64,000 nucleotides of DNA from Limnobaculum parvum (GCF_003096015.2 NZ_CP029185.2:1274001-1338000); one strand, 5' to 3'; counted from the stretch's first letter, positions 34,835-44,048 are shown. A program made the numbers and translations. The notes: generated by a model not told the origin, from the sequence alone.

Positions 34835-35692
34835 ATGCTTTATCCAAGTGAACAGGAACTCTACGCACCTATCGAGTGGCTGGATTGCTCTGAAGGATTT
34901 CAGGATATTCGTTACCATAAGTCAGCCGACGGTATCGCAAAAATTACTATAAACCGTCCTGAAGTGCGTAATGCATTCCGTCCTCTGACCGTAAAAGAGA
35001 TGATTCAGGCGTTAGCGGATGCCCGCTACGACGATCATATCGGCACCATTATTCTGACCGGTGAAGGTGATAAAGCGTTCTGTTCCGGCGGTGACCAGAA
35101 AGTGCGTGGCGACTACGGCGGTTATCAAGATGACAGCGGTACTCACCATCTGAACGTGTTGGATTTTCAGCGCCAAATTCGTACCTGTCCTAAACCTATC
35201 ATTGCCGCGGTAGCCGGGTATTCCATCGGTGGCGGTCATGTCCTGCATATGATGTGCGATCTGACTATCGCCGCAGAAAACGCGATTTTTGGTCAAACCG
35301 GCCCTAAAGTTGGTTCTTTTGACGGCGGCTGGGGTGCTTCTTATATGGCGCGTATTGTGGGTCAGAAAAAAGCCCGCGAAATTTGGTTCCTGTGCCGTCA
35401 GTACAACGCTCAGGAAGCGCTGGATATGGGGCTGGTAAACACTGTGGTTCCTGTCGCTGACTTAGAGAAAGAGACGGTTCGCTGGTGTCGTGAAATGCTC
35501 AAAAACAGCCCAATGGCGCTGCGCTGCCTGAAAGCGGCGCTGAATGCGGATTGTGATGGTCAGGCAGGACTGCAAGAACTGGCGGGTAACGCCACTATGC
35601 TGTTCTACATGACGGATGAAGGACAGGAAGGACGCAATGCGTTCAATGAGAAACGCCAGCCGGACTTCAGCAAATTTAAGCGTAATCCATAA
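34835..35692 (+). CDS. menB: 1,4-dihydroxy-2-naphthoyl-CoA synthase MenB
   Basis: Crotonase-fold enzyme closing the second ring of the naphthoquinone. From ATG 34835 it is 285 residues, the E. coli length, with GGDQKVRGDYGGY, YSIGGGHVLHMMCDLTIAA and QTGPKVGSFDGGWG, the latter covering the active-site loop. I prefer ATG 34835 over the upstream in-frame ATG 34826 because it matches E. coli MIYPDE and has AAGGA nine bases before it. The stop overlaps the menC start by one base. Confidence 0.97.
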   Translation: MLYPSEQELYAPIEWLDCSEGFQDIRYHKSADGIAKITINRPEVRNAFRPLTVKEMIQALADARYDDHIGTIILTGEGDKAFCSGGDQKVRGDYGGYQDDSGTHHLNVLDFQRQIRTCPKPIIAAVAGYSIGGGHVLHMMCDLTIAAENAIFGQTGPKVGSFDGGWGASYMARIVGQKKAREIWFLCRQYNAQEALDMGLVNTVVPVADLEKETVRWCREMLKNSPMALRCLKAALNADCDGQAGLQELAGNATMLFYMTDEGQEGRNAFNEKRQPDFSKFKRNP

Positions 35693-36663
35693 TGCGTAAA
35701 GTCGAACTCTACCGTTTTAGCCTGCCGATGGAGGCAGGGGTGATTCTGCGTAATCAACGGCTAAAAACTCGCGATGGCCTGCTGGTTTGCTTGACGGAGA
35801 ATGGTAAACAGGGCTGGGGAGAGATCTCCCCATTGCCTGAGTTTTCTCAAGAGACGCTGGAAGAGGCGGAGGCCTCTACTTTGGGCTGGTTACACAGTTG
35901 GGTTAATGGTGAGCAGGCGTTTGAAAGCGCGCTGCCTTCCGTGGCTTTTGGTCTGAGTTGTGCGTTGGCTGAACTGTCAGGTTTTCTTCCTCAAAAAGCA
36001 GATTACCGCAAGGCACCGCTGTGTAATGGCGATCCGGATGAGCTGTTTGCCGTACTGGGCGCCATGCCGGGTGAGAAAGTGGCTAAAGTTAAAGTCGGTC
36101 TGTACGAAGCAGTTCGTGATGGCATGATTGTTAACCTGCTGCTGGAAGCCATTCCTGATTTGAAACTGCGTCTGGATGCCAACCGCAGTTGGACTCGAGC
36201 GAAAGCGGATGGTTTTGCTAAATATGTGCAGCCTCAGTTTCGCGATCGCATTCAATTTCTGGAAGAGCCGTGTAAAACCCGCGAAGAGTCCCGCGATTTC
36301 TCCCGAGAAACCGGGATCGCTATTGCATGGGATGAAAGCGTACGTGAAGCGGACTTTGTGGTGCAAGCTGAACCGGGCGTCGCCGCGATAGTGATTAAAC
36401 CAACGCTGGTGGGTAGCATTCAACGCTGTCATATGTTGGTTGAGCAAGCGCACAATGCCGGTTTAATGGCTGTCATTAGCTCATCAATAGAAAGTAGCCT
36501 CGGCCTGACCCAGTTGGCAAGAATGGCCGCATGGCTGACGCCGGATACCATACCTGGGTTGGACACGCTGTCATTGATGCAATCACAACTGGTACGCCCG
36601 TGGCCTGACAGTGAACTCCCCGTGCTGGAGGTTGATGCGCTGGAAGTGGTATGGCGTCGTTAA
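35692..36663 (+). CDS. menC: o-Succinylbenzoate synthase MenC
   Basis: Enolase-superfamily dehydratase converting SHCHC to o-succinylbenzoate. 323 residues (E. coli 320). The barrel lysine lies in KVAKVKVGLYEAV (about residue 131), metal ligands in LRLDANRSWTRA (Asp about 161), FLEEPCK (Glu about 190) and IAWDESVRE (Asp about 213), and the second lysine is in AIVIKPTLVGS (about 235). It is coupled to menB by TAATG and overlaps menE by 13 bases. Confidence 0.96.
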   Translation: MRKVELYRFSLPMEAGVILRNQRLKTRDGLLVCLTENGKQGWGEISPLPEFSQETLEEAEASTLGWLHSWVNGEQAFESALPSVAFGLSCALAELSGFLPQKADYRKAPLCNGDPDELFAVLGAMPGEKVAKVKVGLYEAVRDGMIVNLLLEAIPDLKLRLDANRSWTRAKADGFAKYVQPQFRDRIQFLEEPCKTREESRDFSRETGIAIAWDESVREADFVVQAEPGVAAIVIKPTLVGSIQRCHMLVEQAHNAGLMAVISSSIESSLGLTQLARMAAWLTPDTIPGLDTLSLMQSQLVRPWPDSELPVLEVDALEVVWRR

Positions 36664-38072
36664 TTTCAACGGTTTTTAGCAACTGGCCGTGGCAGCAGTG
36701 GGCAGCCGAACAGCCGAACGCCACGGCAATTATTAGAGAACAACAACCTGTCAGCTGGCGACGGCTGGCTGATGAGGTTAATGCCCTGTGCGCGCGGTTC
36801 CATCATCATGGTGTTCGCGCCGGACAGGGTGTGGCGCTGAGTGGTAAAAACAGCCCTGAACTGCTGTTAGGGTATTTGGCGATATTACAACTGGGCGCCA
36901 GAGTATTACCCCTCAATCCCCAGCTACCAACCGCATTACAGGCACAACTGCTGCCCATGTTGAATATTGACTGGGGTTGGAGCAACTATCCTTTGGCGTG
37001 GACGGATAGTATTGACCCATTGCCATCATTCAATATTGAACAACTTTCCATCGATAATTCCGATACTCATCCGATAGCAGATTGGTCATCGGCGCAGTCA
37101 TTTACCATGACCCTAACCTCCGGCTCTAGCGGACTGCCGAAAGCAGCAGTACATACCCCAGACGCCCATTTGGCCAATGCCGCCGGACTGTTGCAGCGGA
37201 TGCAGTTTGAGCTGGGCGACAGCTGGTTGCTCTCTTTACCGTTGTTTCATGTTTCCGGTCAGGGGGTGATATGGCGCTGGCTGCAAAAAGGCGCGACGCT
37301 GGTGCAGCGCAATATGCATCCTTTAACAAATGCGCTGGCTGGCTGTACTCATGCTTCACTGGTACCCACTCAGCTTTGGCGTTTGCTGGAACAGGATGCC
37401 GATAAATTAGTGCTTAAGCAGGTGCTGCTGGGGGGCGCTTCCATTCCGGTTGAGTTGACCGAACGCGCACGGAAGGCAGGAATTAGCTGTTGGTGTGGAT
37501 ATGGCATGACGGAAATGGCCTCGACGACCTGTGCCAAACCCGCTGACGAGACTGCCAGTGTCGGCGTGCCATTACCCGGCAGAGAACTGCAACTGATGGA
37601 TAATGAAATTTGGCTGCGGGGCAGTGGTCAGGCGCTGGGCTATTGGCAAAATGGTGAAATCAGACCGCTAAGCGACAGTCAGGGCTGGTTCCATACCCGC
37701 GATCGCGGCGAGATGAGAAATGGTGAACTGTATGTTTGTGGACGTATGGATAACCTGTTTTTCAGCGGTGGGGAAGGCATTCAGCCGGAGGACATTGAGC
37801 GAGTACTGGTGACTCATCCTCTGATTGAACAGGCGTTTGTGGTACCGATCGATGATGTGGAATTCGGTCAGCGTCCGGTGGCGGTGATTGATGCACTACC
37901 GGGACTGGATTTGTCTCAATTGTCCACATGGCTGGAAGGTCAGATAACCCGCTTTCAGATCCCGGATGATTATTACGTTTTGCCTGCTGAGTTAAAGCAG
38001 GGGGGGATTAAGATTTCGCGGTTGGCGGTGAAGGAATGGGTTTATTCACAGATTAAAGACGCAGTGAAATAG
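36651..38072 (+). CDS. menE: o-Succinylbenzoate-CoA ligase MenE
   Basis: Adenylate-forming ligase activating o-succinylbenzoate with CoA before MenB acts. 473 residues, somewhat longer than E. coli MenE (451). The AMP-binding loop TLTSGSSGLPKAAVHT is around residues 147-162, CGYGMTEMAST around 282, and the hinge region HTRDRGEMRNGELYVCGRMDN around 350, followed by FFSGGEGIQPEDIE. It is the last gene of menDHBCE and is followed by a bidirectional terminator. Confidence 0.95.
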   Translation: MASLISTVFSNWPWQQWAAEQPNATAIIREQQPVSWRRLADEVNALCARFHHHGVRAGQGVALSGKNSPELLLGYLAILQLGARVLPLNPQLPTALQAQLLPMLNIDWGWSNYPLAWTDSIDPLPSFNIEQLSIDNSDTHPIADWSSAQSFTMTLTSGSSGLPKAAVHTPDAHLANAAGLLQRMQFELGDSWLLSLPLFHVSGQGVIWRWLQKGATLVQRNMHPLTNALAGCTHASLVPTQLWRLLEQDADKLVLKQVLLGGASIPVELTERARKAGISCWCGYGMTEMASTTCAKPADETASVGVPLPGRELQLMDNEIWLRGSGQALGYWQNGEIRPLSDSQGWFHTRDRGEMRNGELYVCGRMDNLFFSGGEGIQPEDIERVLVTHPLIEQAFVVPIDDVEFGQRPVAVIDALPGLDLSQLSTWLEGQITRFQIPDDYYVLPAELKQGGIKISRLAVKEWVYSQIKDAVK

Positions 38073-38103
38073 GCTAACCAATAAGTTAGAGATTAAAAAT
38101 AAG

Positions 38104-38130
38104 AAACCCACGGGTTATACCCGTGGGTTT
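38104..38130. terminator. Bidirectional terminator between menE and katA
   Basis: AAACCCACGGGT..ACCCGTGGGTTT, near-perfect stem with A-rich left and T-rich right flank, between two convergent genes whose stops are 76 bases apart. Confidence 0.85.
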
Positions 38131-38148
38131 AGTATCAATGAGTGATGA

Positions 38149-39588
38149 TTATTTCATCTTCTTCAACGCTTCAACTATCCCATTACCGTAGTCCGGATGA
38201 ACTTTGGTAAACAGGTCGATTTGACGCTGTCGAATTTCTTCTGGAACTTCACACAGTTCACTTGCAATACGTTTGAACATGCGTTGATGTTCTGCTTTGC
38301 TTAGCAGGTTAAATAGGGCGCGCGGTTGGCTGAAATAGTCTTCATCCTCACGATGATTCCAGTGGTCTGCGGCACCTTCTAAGGTCAATGGTGGTTCACT
38401 AAAGTTAGGTTGTTCTTTAAATAGACCAAAGCTGTTTGGTTCATAAGTAGCACCGTTGCCGCTGTTACCATCTACGCGCATAGCACCATCGCGATGGTAG
38501 TTATGGAACGGGCAACGTGGCGCGTTAACCGGGATTTGATTATGGTTAACACCTAAGCGATAACGCTGTGTATCACCATAAGAGAACAGACGACCCTGTA
38601 ACATCTTGTCTGGAGAGAAGCTCACTCCGGGCACTATGTTCCCCGGATTCATCGCCACTTGCTCAACTTCAGCAAAGTAATTGTCTGGATTGCGGTTCAG
38701 TTCCATCACACCCACTTCAATCAGCGGGGCATCTTTATGTAACCAGACTTTGGTTAAGTCGAATGGATTGTAAGGCAGTTTGGACACTTCATTTTCCGGA
38801 ATAATCTGAACAAACAGCTTCCAGCGAGGGAAGTTACCGGCAGTAATGTTGTCATGCAGGTCGCGCTGTGAACTTTCGCGATCTTTACCAACCAGCTCTT
38901 CTGCTTCTTCATCCATCAGGTTTTCGATACCTTGCTGGCTGCGGAAATGAAATTTAACCCAATAACGTTGATTGTCTGCGCTGATAAAGCTGAAGGTATG
39001 GCTGCCGAAACCGTGAATGTGGCGGTAGGATTTTGGTAATCCGCGGTCACTGTAGTCGATAGTTAACTGGTGCAGAGTTTCAGGTACGAGAGAGAAGAAG
39101 TCCCACTTATAGGTTGGATTCCGCAGGTTAGTATGCGGGTCGCGTTTTACGACGTGATTTAAGTCTGGGAATTTTAGCGGATCGCGCAGATAGAATATTG
39201 GCGTGTTGTTACCCACCAGATCCCAGTTGCCTTCTTCGGTATAGAATTTGATAGAAAAACCACGGATATCGCGTTCGGCGTCTGCTGCGCCACGTTCACC
39301 GGCTACGGTAGAGAAACGAATAAACAGGTCGGTTTTTTTACCAATCTCAGAGAATATTTTAGCTCGGGTATATTTGGTAATGTCATGTGTCACGGTAAAA
39401 GTACCGTATGCGCCAGAACCTTTAGCATGCATACGACGCTCAGGAATGACTTCGCGGTCAAAGTGAGCTAGTTTTTCAAGGAACCAGATGTCTTGTAACA
39501 ACATCGGCCCTCTTGGCCCTGCGGTTATTACATTATTGTTATCAACTACCGGCACGCCAGCTGCCGTGGTTAGTTTTTTATCGCTCAT
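38149..39588 (-). CDS. katA: Monofunctional haem catalase KatA
   Basis: Dismutates hydrogen peroxide in the cytoplasm. 479 residues from ATG 39588, the length of small-subunit clade 3 catalases. The distal His54 is in ERRMHAKGSGAYG, Asn127 in LVGNNTPIFYLRDP, and the haem-ligand tyrosine in RLFSYGDTQRYRLG (about residue 337). AGGAG precedes the ATG by six bases (AAAGTG between); an in-frame GTG one codon upstream is less likely. It is a single gene convergent with menE. OxyR control is usual for such catalases, but I could not fit a convincing OxyR site upstream. Confidence 0.96.
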   Translation of the reverse strand: MSDKKLTTAAGVPVVDNNNVITAGPRGPMLLQDIWFLEKLAHFDREVIPERRMHAKGSGAYGTFTVTHDITKYTRAKIFSEIGKKTDLFIRFSTVAGERGAADAERDIRGFSIKFYTEEGNWDLVGNNTPIFYLRDPLKFPDLNHVVKRDPHTNLRNPTYKWDFFSLVPETLHQLTIDYSDRGLPKSYRHIHGFGSHTFSFISADNQRYWVKFHFRSQQGIENLMDEEAEELVGKDRESSQRDLHDNITAGNFPRWKLFVQIIPENEVSKLPYNPFDLTKVWLHKDAPLIEVGVMELNRNPDNYFAEVEQVAMNPGNIVPGVSFSPDKMLQGRLFSYGDTQRYRLGVNHNQIPVNAPRCPFHNYHRDGAMRVDGNSGNGATYEPNSFGLFKEQPNFSEPPLTLEGAADHWNHREDEDYFSQPRALFNLLSKAEHQRMFKRIASELCEVPEEIRQRQIDLFTKVHPDYGNGIVEALKKMK

Positions 39589-40229
39589 CACTTTCTCCTG
39601 TTAAACATCAAAAAATTATCGTCATATTGACTAAGAGCTAAAACACCACTTCTTGGTTCTGACTCTATTAGTAAGGCTGTGGACACAATATAGCTAATTG
39701 TTACTGCCTATCATGGTTATCAGCCTAGCCAATGTACAAAATTCGTGAACTTGAATGGTGTTATAAAGAGATCGACAGATTTTTAGTTGAGCCTTGCTGT
39801 ACGGGCGTTTATCGCCAATGGTGCTTTTATTGGATGGTTTTAAGGTGCTGTGAACGTTTATTTTTTTTGATGCAAAAAACTAAGAATTATCTTCTGTAGG
39901 CTTTTGGCATGCTCGGTATCATCATAGAGCCGAATTGGCTACAATTAAACCATTATTGTACTGATTTAGTAAGAGGGTATTTCGGTAGCTATTTGTTTGA
40001 AATCAAATTCATGTCAATTAAAACTAATCGGGCTATTATTTGTATTTCAACTATTTTTTAAGATGATAGTTATATTTGTTTTTGAGATATAAGTCCTAAA
40101 AATTGCATCAGATAAAGTGCTAATCACTGTGTGTGGTTTCATCGCCGGTGAGGTTGTTGATAAGAGATAAAAATGGGCCATCAGCGTGGCTGATAGCCCA
40201 TTTTTGAAAGATTTAAACATCGGTTGATA
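39589..40229. other. Gap between katA and tyrP
   Basis: 640 AT-rich bases upstream of katA and downstream of tyrP. Apart from the tyrP terminator at 40169-40205 I see no gene. The katA promoter must lie in the right half as drawn toward katA, but no hexamers stand out. Confidence 0.4.
40169..40205 (-). terminator. Terminator of tyrP
   Basis: AAAAATGGGC-ATCAGC and GCTGAT-GCCCATTTTT form a 16-bp stem with one opposed mismatch and a GTG loop, 25 bases past the tyrP stop on the minus strand. Confidence 0.85.
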
Positions 40230-41435
40230 TTAAGTTTGTGGCAGCAAACCAAATACAATGCCGAATTGAATCAGAATAATGGCAAAACCGAAGGCTAGAG
40301 CAAGACACAGTCCTACTGAACCACCGGGAACGCGATAACCTTCTCTGTTTTGCTTACGGGATTGCATCACCATCATGGCAGGTAATAGCAGCGCGAGAAT
40401 CGATAAGGCTATTGCCGCATAACCCAACGCCATAATGAAGCCTTTTTGATAGAACAAGGCAAACACCAAAGGTGGCAAGAAAGTAATTAGTCCGGTTTGC
40501 AGACGACCTGACGTATTGTTGGTACGCTTGAACAGATCCGCCAGATAATCAAACAGCCCTAGTGCGACACCCAAGAATGAGGTCGCTAACGCCAGCGCTG
40601 AGAACAGGCGTACAGAAATTTCAACGCTCGGCGTGTTGACCACTTCTTTAACCGCTTGCAGCAGACCATTCAAACCCGATTCGGCGGCGATGATACCGAC
40701 AAAGGTGCTGGAGCTAATCGCACCCAAGGTTGCTAGTTGCCATAAGATATAGGCAGCCAGAGGAATGGCGCTACCGATAATAAATATTTTACGCAATTTA
40801 GCCGTGTCGCCACCCATGTATTTGACGATGCTGGGGATACTGCCGTGAAAGCCAAAAGAGGTAAAAATGAGCGGAATAGCTGAAATCGCCAAACCGTGCT
40901 CCAGCGGCAGCGTAGTCAGGTTTACTGCCTGAACGTGCGGGATCATCAGGGATAACATGATCACCAGAAACACAATTTTTGCGCTGAACAGAATTCGGTT
41001 AATCAAGTCAACGGAGTGAGTGCCAATACAGACAACACCGCCACCAATAATGGTAAACAGCAGTGGGCCAAAAATAGGAGGTAGGTCTAGTCCTACAGAA
41101 TCTTTAAGGCTGACAAACAACAATTCACCACCGCCGCTGATATACGCAGCAACGAGGGCATACATTAAAAACAGCATGGCAAAACCGGTAACAAGATGCC
41201 CTTTGGCACCCAGATAGCGTTTGGCCAGTGTACCTAAGCCGTCATCGGGGTCGCTGTACTGATACACTTCCACCAGTAGTAATGCGGTGTAACACATCAT
41301 CACCCATAAGATAACCAACATGGCAAAGGTGACGCCAAAGCCGACGCCTGCCGCGGCTAGAGGCATGGCTAACATTCCTGCGCCGATAGTGGTACCGGCA
41401 ACGATAAATATACTACCCAGAGTGCGATTCCTCAC
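40230..41435 (-). CDS. tyrP: Tyrosine permease TyrP
   Basis: Inner-membrane aromatic amino acid:proton symporter of the HAAAP family, specific for tyrosine in E. coli. 401 residues (E. coli 403), 11 hydrophobic segments. The N-terminal RTLGSIFIVAGTTIGAGMLA and AMPLAAAGVGFG, the TSFGFHGSIPSIVKYMGG stretch around residue 195 and FLGVALGLFDYLADLFKR around 280 match TyrP better than Mtr or TnaB. The start is GTG 41435, with AGG about five bases upstream. A TyrR box lies 156 bases upstream. Confidence 0.93.
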   Translation of the reverse strand: MRNRTLGSIFIVAGTTIGAGMLAMPLAAAGVGFGVTFAMLVILWVMMCYTALLLVEVYQYSDPDDGLGTLAKRYLGAKGHLVTGFAMLFLMYALVAAYISGGGELLFVSLKDSVGLDLPPIFGPLLFTIIGGGVVCIGTHSVDLINRILFSAKIVFLVIMLSLMIPHVQAVNLTTLPLEHGLAISAIPLIFTSFGFHGSIPSIVKYMGGDTAKLRKIFIIGSAIPLAAYILWQLATLGAISSSTFVGIIAAESGLNGLLQAVKEVVNTPSVEISVRLFSALALATSFLGVALGLFDYLADLFKRTNNTSGRLQTGLITFLPPLVFALFYQKGFIMALGYAAIALSILALLLPAMMVMQSRKQNREGYRVPGGSVGLCLALAFGFAIILIQFGIVFGLLPQT

Positions 41436-41590
41436 ACGGACCTCGATTTCTTTTCATGATGTTAATCGGCTAGATAAGTACCCGTTGGGCGGCACTCTCT
41501 TAGTTACACAGCCATCAAACAAAGACGATAGCCGGAAGACGACGGTAGGGTATGTGAGATGAATGAGGGTGTCAAATTATTGATACGAGA

Positions 41591-41608
41591 TGTAATTTTA
41601 TCTTTACA
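41591..41608. promoter_or_regulatory. TyrR box upstream of tyrP
   Basis: TGTAAT-TTTATC-TTTACA matches the TyrR consensus TGTAAA-N6-TTTACA with one mismatch. It lies in the divergent tyrP-yfaY gap, 156 bases from the tyrP start. In E. coli tyrP is directly controlled by TyrR with tyrosine or phenylalanine, so the site fits. Confidence 0.7.
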
Positions 41609-41776
41609 AAAAGAGGGCGATCTAATTTAAATGTAATTAGCATGCAGTTTTATCATCACATTCGCCGCGATAATTGGCCTATGCTATTTTTAGCTGATAA
41701 GCAAGTTCATCAGGCGTAACATAGTCGATATTATTTGCAGATAATACAAAGAATAACCATAAACGGGAGTCATCGG

Positions 41777-42976
41777 ATGTTAGTGGTAGAAATGTTAAGT
41801 ACGGGAGACGAAGTTCTTCATGGGCAGATAGTAGATACGAATGCCGCCTGGCTGGCCGACTGCTTCTTTCAACATGGGCTGCCGCTTAGTACACGAACAA
41901 CGGTGGGTGATAATCTCGACAGCCTAGTCGATATTTTGCTGGAACGTAGCCTGTATGCTGATGTATTGATTGTTAATGGTGGGTTAGGGCCAACCAGTGA
42001 CGATTTAAGTTCGTTGGCTGCGGCGACGGCTGCCGGTGAATCGCTGATTGAGCATCCGGAATGGATTGCCTATATGGAAAGCTATTTTGCCGCCCGGGGC
42101 CGAGTGATGCCGGATACTAACCGTAAACAGGCAATGATTCCTGAAAGTGCTGAACTGGTTGATAACCCGGTGGGCACTGCCTGTGGATTTGCGTTAACCA
42201 TCAATGATTGTCTGATGTTTTTTACCCCAGGGGTACCGTCGGAATTTAAAGTGATGGTTAACGATCAAATTTTACCGCGTTTACACCAGCGCTACAGCTT
42301 ACCTCCGTCACCACTCTGTTTACGTTTAACCAGCTTTGGCCGAACGGAGAGCAGTCTGGCTCAACAATTTGATGTTTTAACACTGCCTGAAGGTTGCGTG
42401 ATGGGCTATCGTTCTTCCATGCCGATCATTGAGCTGAAGTTGACTGGACCAGAAAGCCAGCGTCAGGAACTGCTAAGAAACTGGCAGATCGTTAAGCAAG
42501 GGGTTGATGAAAATGTGTTGTATGAGGGAACGGAAGGACTACCGACCATCATTGCACGTCAACTGACAGAACGAGGATTGACGGTTACGCTGAGCGAGCA
42601 ATTCAGCGCTGGGTTGCTTAGCTGGAATCTGTTTTCAGCCCAGGCCCCAATCCTTCAGTCTGAAGTTCGACCCTTAACCGATACGTTTAGCCTTGAACAG
42701 TTATTGGAAAAATCAAAACAGATGGCGACACAGCAGCAGGCGGATATCAGTATTGCTATTGGATCTCGCCACGATGAGTGTTTGTCATTAGTACTGGTGA
42801 CACCTGATGGCGGTTATGCCCAGCGAGTACGCTATATGCCGCGCAATCACAGCATTAAAATTCAGCAGGATGTCAGTGTGATGCTGGCGTTGGATATGCT
42901 GTTGCGTTGGTTGAACCAGCGAAATGTTTTTGGCAATTATGAGTGGTTGTCGCAGGCGGAGACGTTAGCCTACTAA
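41777..42976 (+). CDS. yfaY: CinA-like protein YfaY
   Basis: Homologue of E. coli YfaY, a CinA-like protein with an N-terminal molybdopterin-binding-like (COG1058) domain; in other bacteria CinA proteins act in NMN deamidation or pyrophosphate hydrolysis, but YfaY lacks clear assignment. 399 residues. The first domain is well preserved (STGDEVLHGQIVDTNAAWLA, VNGGLGPTSDDL, NPVGTACGFA, FFTPGVPSEFKVM), while the C-terminal part after about residue 250 is divergent from true CinA amidohydrolases. ATG 41777 has GGGAG seven bases upstream and matches E. coli MLKVEMLSTGDE; the frame is open 14 codons further upstream but without a ribosome-binding site. Confidence 0.92.
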   Translation: MLVVEMLSTGDEVLHGQIVDTNAAWLADCFFQHGLPLSTRTTVGDNLDSLVDILLERSLYADVLIVNGGLGPTSDDLSSLAAATAAGESLIEHPEWIAYMESYFAARGRVMPDTNRKQAMIPESAELVDNPVGTACGFALTINDCLMFFTPGVPSEFKVMVNDQILPRLHQRYSLPPSPLCLRLTSFGRTESSLAQQFDVLTLPEGCVMGYRSSMPIIELKLTGPESQRQELLRNWQIVKQGVDENVLYEGTEGLPTIIARQLTERGLTVTLSEQFSAGLLSWNLFSAQAPILQSEVRPLTDTFSLEQLLEKSKQMATQQQADISIAIGSRHDECLSLVLVTPDGGYAQRVRYMPRNHSIKIQQDVSVMLALDMLLRWLNQRNVFGNYEWLSQAETLAY

Positions 42977-43012
42977 CTTCCTTAACAAAACAATTCACAT
43001 CCCATTGAATTC

Positions 43013-43041
43013 AAACACCGTTGCTATAACGGTGTTTTTTT
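43013..43041 (+). terminator. Terminator of yfaY
   Basis: AAACACCGTT-GCTATA-ACGGTGTTT stem followed by T residues, 37 bases past the stop. Confidence 0.9.
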
Positions 43042-43139
43042 ACCAGAAAAACCCAAAATTTGATGTTAACTACGGAAATTTTCATGCTACTAAACTATCA
43101 TGCTGAAAAATCTGATTTTAATTGAAAACTGGAGGGATG

Positions 43140-43505
43140 GTGAAGGGAACCTATATGTTATGTACCGCAGGGGGCTGCCTGTTGCTGATGGCGTGCGTTG
43201 CGAAGCCCGATATGCCTACTTTGTCCCCCACATTACTTGAAGCCGATGTGGCGATAAAAGCGGCATTTTTGCAGGATGCACAGCAGAACAATACACCAAT
43301 GACCATGAATATGGTTAAAACCGATATTAGCCGGATGACGGTCACCGCTGTTGATGATTGCAACGTTCAGCAAGACCAAACTCTTATTTGTAACGTTTAT
43401 TCTGAATTTCAGCCAGAGGGTTCTGATAAAATTCGCCGCAATTTGGATAAGATTGGTTTTATGAAGTCAGAAGAGAAGTGGGTGGCGATGCTGTTTAAAC
43501 CATAA
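43140..43505 (+). CDS. Small putative lipoprotein of unknown function
   Basis: I do not recognise the family. From GTG 43140 the product is 121 residues with a short basic start, a hydrophobic stretch and the lipobox LLMAC (Cys about residue 19), so it should be lipidated; the residues after Cys (VAKP) do not include Asp at +2, which favours the outer membrane. The mature part is about 100 residues with two cysteines (DDCNVQQDQTLICNVYSEF) that may pair. GGAGGG lies just before the candidate starts; GTG 43140 and ATG 43155 are both possible, ATG 43137 is too close to it. Single gene between yfaY and the nrd operon. Confidence 0.7.
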   Translation: MKGTYMLCTAGGCLLLMACVAKPDMPTLSPTLLEADVAIKAAFLQDAQQNNTPMTMNMVKTDISRMTVTAVDDCNVQQDQTLICNVYSEFQPEGSDKIRRNLDKIGFMKSEEKWVAMLFKP

Positions 43506-43635
43506 TTTATATTGGTTGATATACAAACAGCTTTTTTTATATATGACATTCGTATCTTATTATTTTTTATAAAAAAGTGTTTTTTTATTTTGTTATTTAT
43601 GTGATGAATCTAACAGTCTACGTCATCATAAAACG

Positions 43636-43680
43636 AATATCCTTTCTGAGACTTGACGTCTTGATAACTAAAAGGATATT
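43636..43680 (+). promoter_or_regulatory. Inverted repeat that would cover a ribosome-binding site
   Basis: AATATCCTTT (43636-43645) pairs perfectly with AAAGGATATT (43671-43680) over a 25-base loop. The right arm contains the AAAGGA that serves the small frame at 43683, so the folded mRNA would hide it. Confidence 0.45.
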
Positions 43681-43682
43681 TG

Positions 43683-43877
43683 ATGAGGCCCCCGCGTAAT
43701 AGCAATGTCATAATCCGCATTCCTTATACTGAGTGCCCAGCTAAAACCAGAAAAACACCGGATGGGAAAGCTATCCTTGGTCGTGATGTATTTACGCCGT
43801 CTTCCCCACACCAGTGGGGGTGTTTCAGTTCAGGGCTTAAAATCAGATACCAACAGTGTTTGCCTCCACCTCAGTAG
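43683..43877 (+). pseudogene. Possible remnant of a cas3 (HD-domain) gene start
   Basis: ATG 43683 has AAAGGA six bases upstream and encodes 64 residues. The first ~39 (RPPRNSNVIIRIPYTEC.., then PAKTRKTPDGKAILGRDVFT) recall, from memory, the start of some Cas3-type HD nuclease-helicases, where an AKT(R) motif and a GR.VF.HC histidine follow. The frame departs just where the HC motif should come, and the bases there read as a type I-E-like CRISPR repeat (43799-43827), giving the unnatural tail PSSPHQWGCF. I infer a deletion from cas3 into an array. It could instead be an unrelated small gene. Confidence 0.35.
43799..43827 (+). repeat. Single type I-E-like CRISPR repeat relic
   Basis: GTCTTCCCCACACCAGTGGG then GGTGTTTCA. 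The stretch TTCCCC-ACACCAGT-GGGG differs from the E. coli type I-E repeat (TTCCCC-GCGCCAGC-GGGG) at three positions, two of which keep the CCCCRC/GYGGGG stem paired. The 3' end diverges from the usual ATAAACCG. A much weaker similar stretch starts at 43856, 57 bases on. There is no real array. Confidence 0.35.
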
Positions 43878-44017
43878 AGATATACCGAATAGCGTTGCTG
43901 ATAAATATACGAGTGGGATTATGTCTAAAATCGATTATTAATGAATGAGTTATCATGATTTTTATAAATCAATTCATTATTACGCTGTAGGTAGTCAATT
44001 GAGTATTAAATATAATA

Positions 44018-44048
44018 ATGAGGCTGATTTTCGAAAACTCAGCCTCAT
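44018..44048 (-). terminator. Terminator of the nrdAB operon
   Basis: ATGAGGCTGA..TCAGCCTCAT, a 10-bp perfect stem; on the minus strand it is followed by TTATTATATT. It lies 12 bases beyond the nrdB stop. Confidence 0.75.

Noticed and set aside
39589..39800. OxyR-like site before katA
   Set aside because: A few ATAG/CTAT quartets occur, but their spacing does not fit the four-element OxyR pattern.
41560..41631. 23-codon frame between tyrP and yfaY
   Set aside because: It overlaps the TyrR box, lacks a ribosome-binding site and has no recognisable features.
43799..43884. A functional CRISPR array
   Set aside because: Only one half-matching repeat and one very weak second copy with 57-base spacing are present; no intact repeat-spacer series exists.
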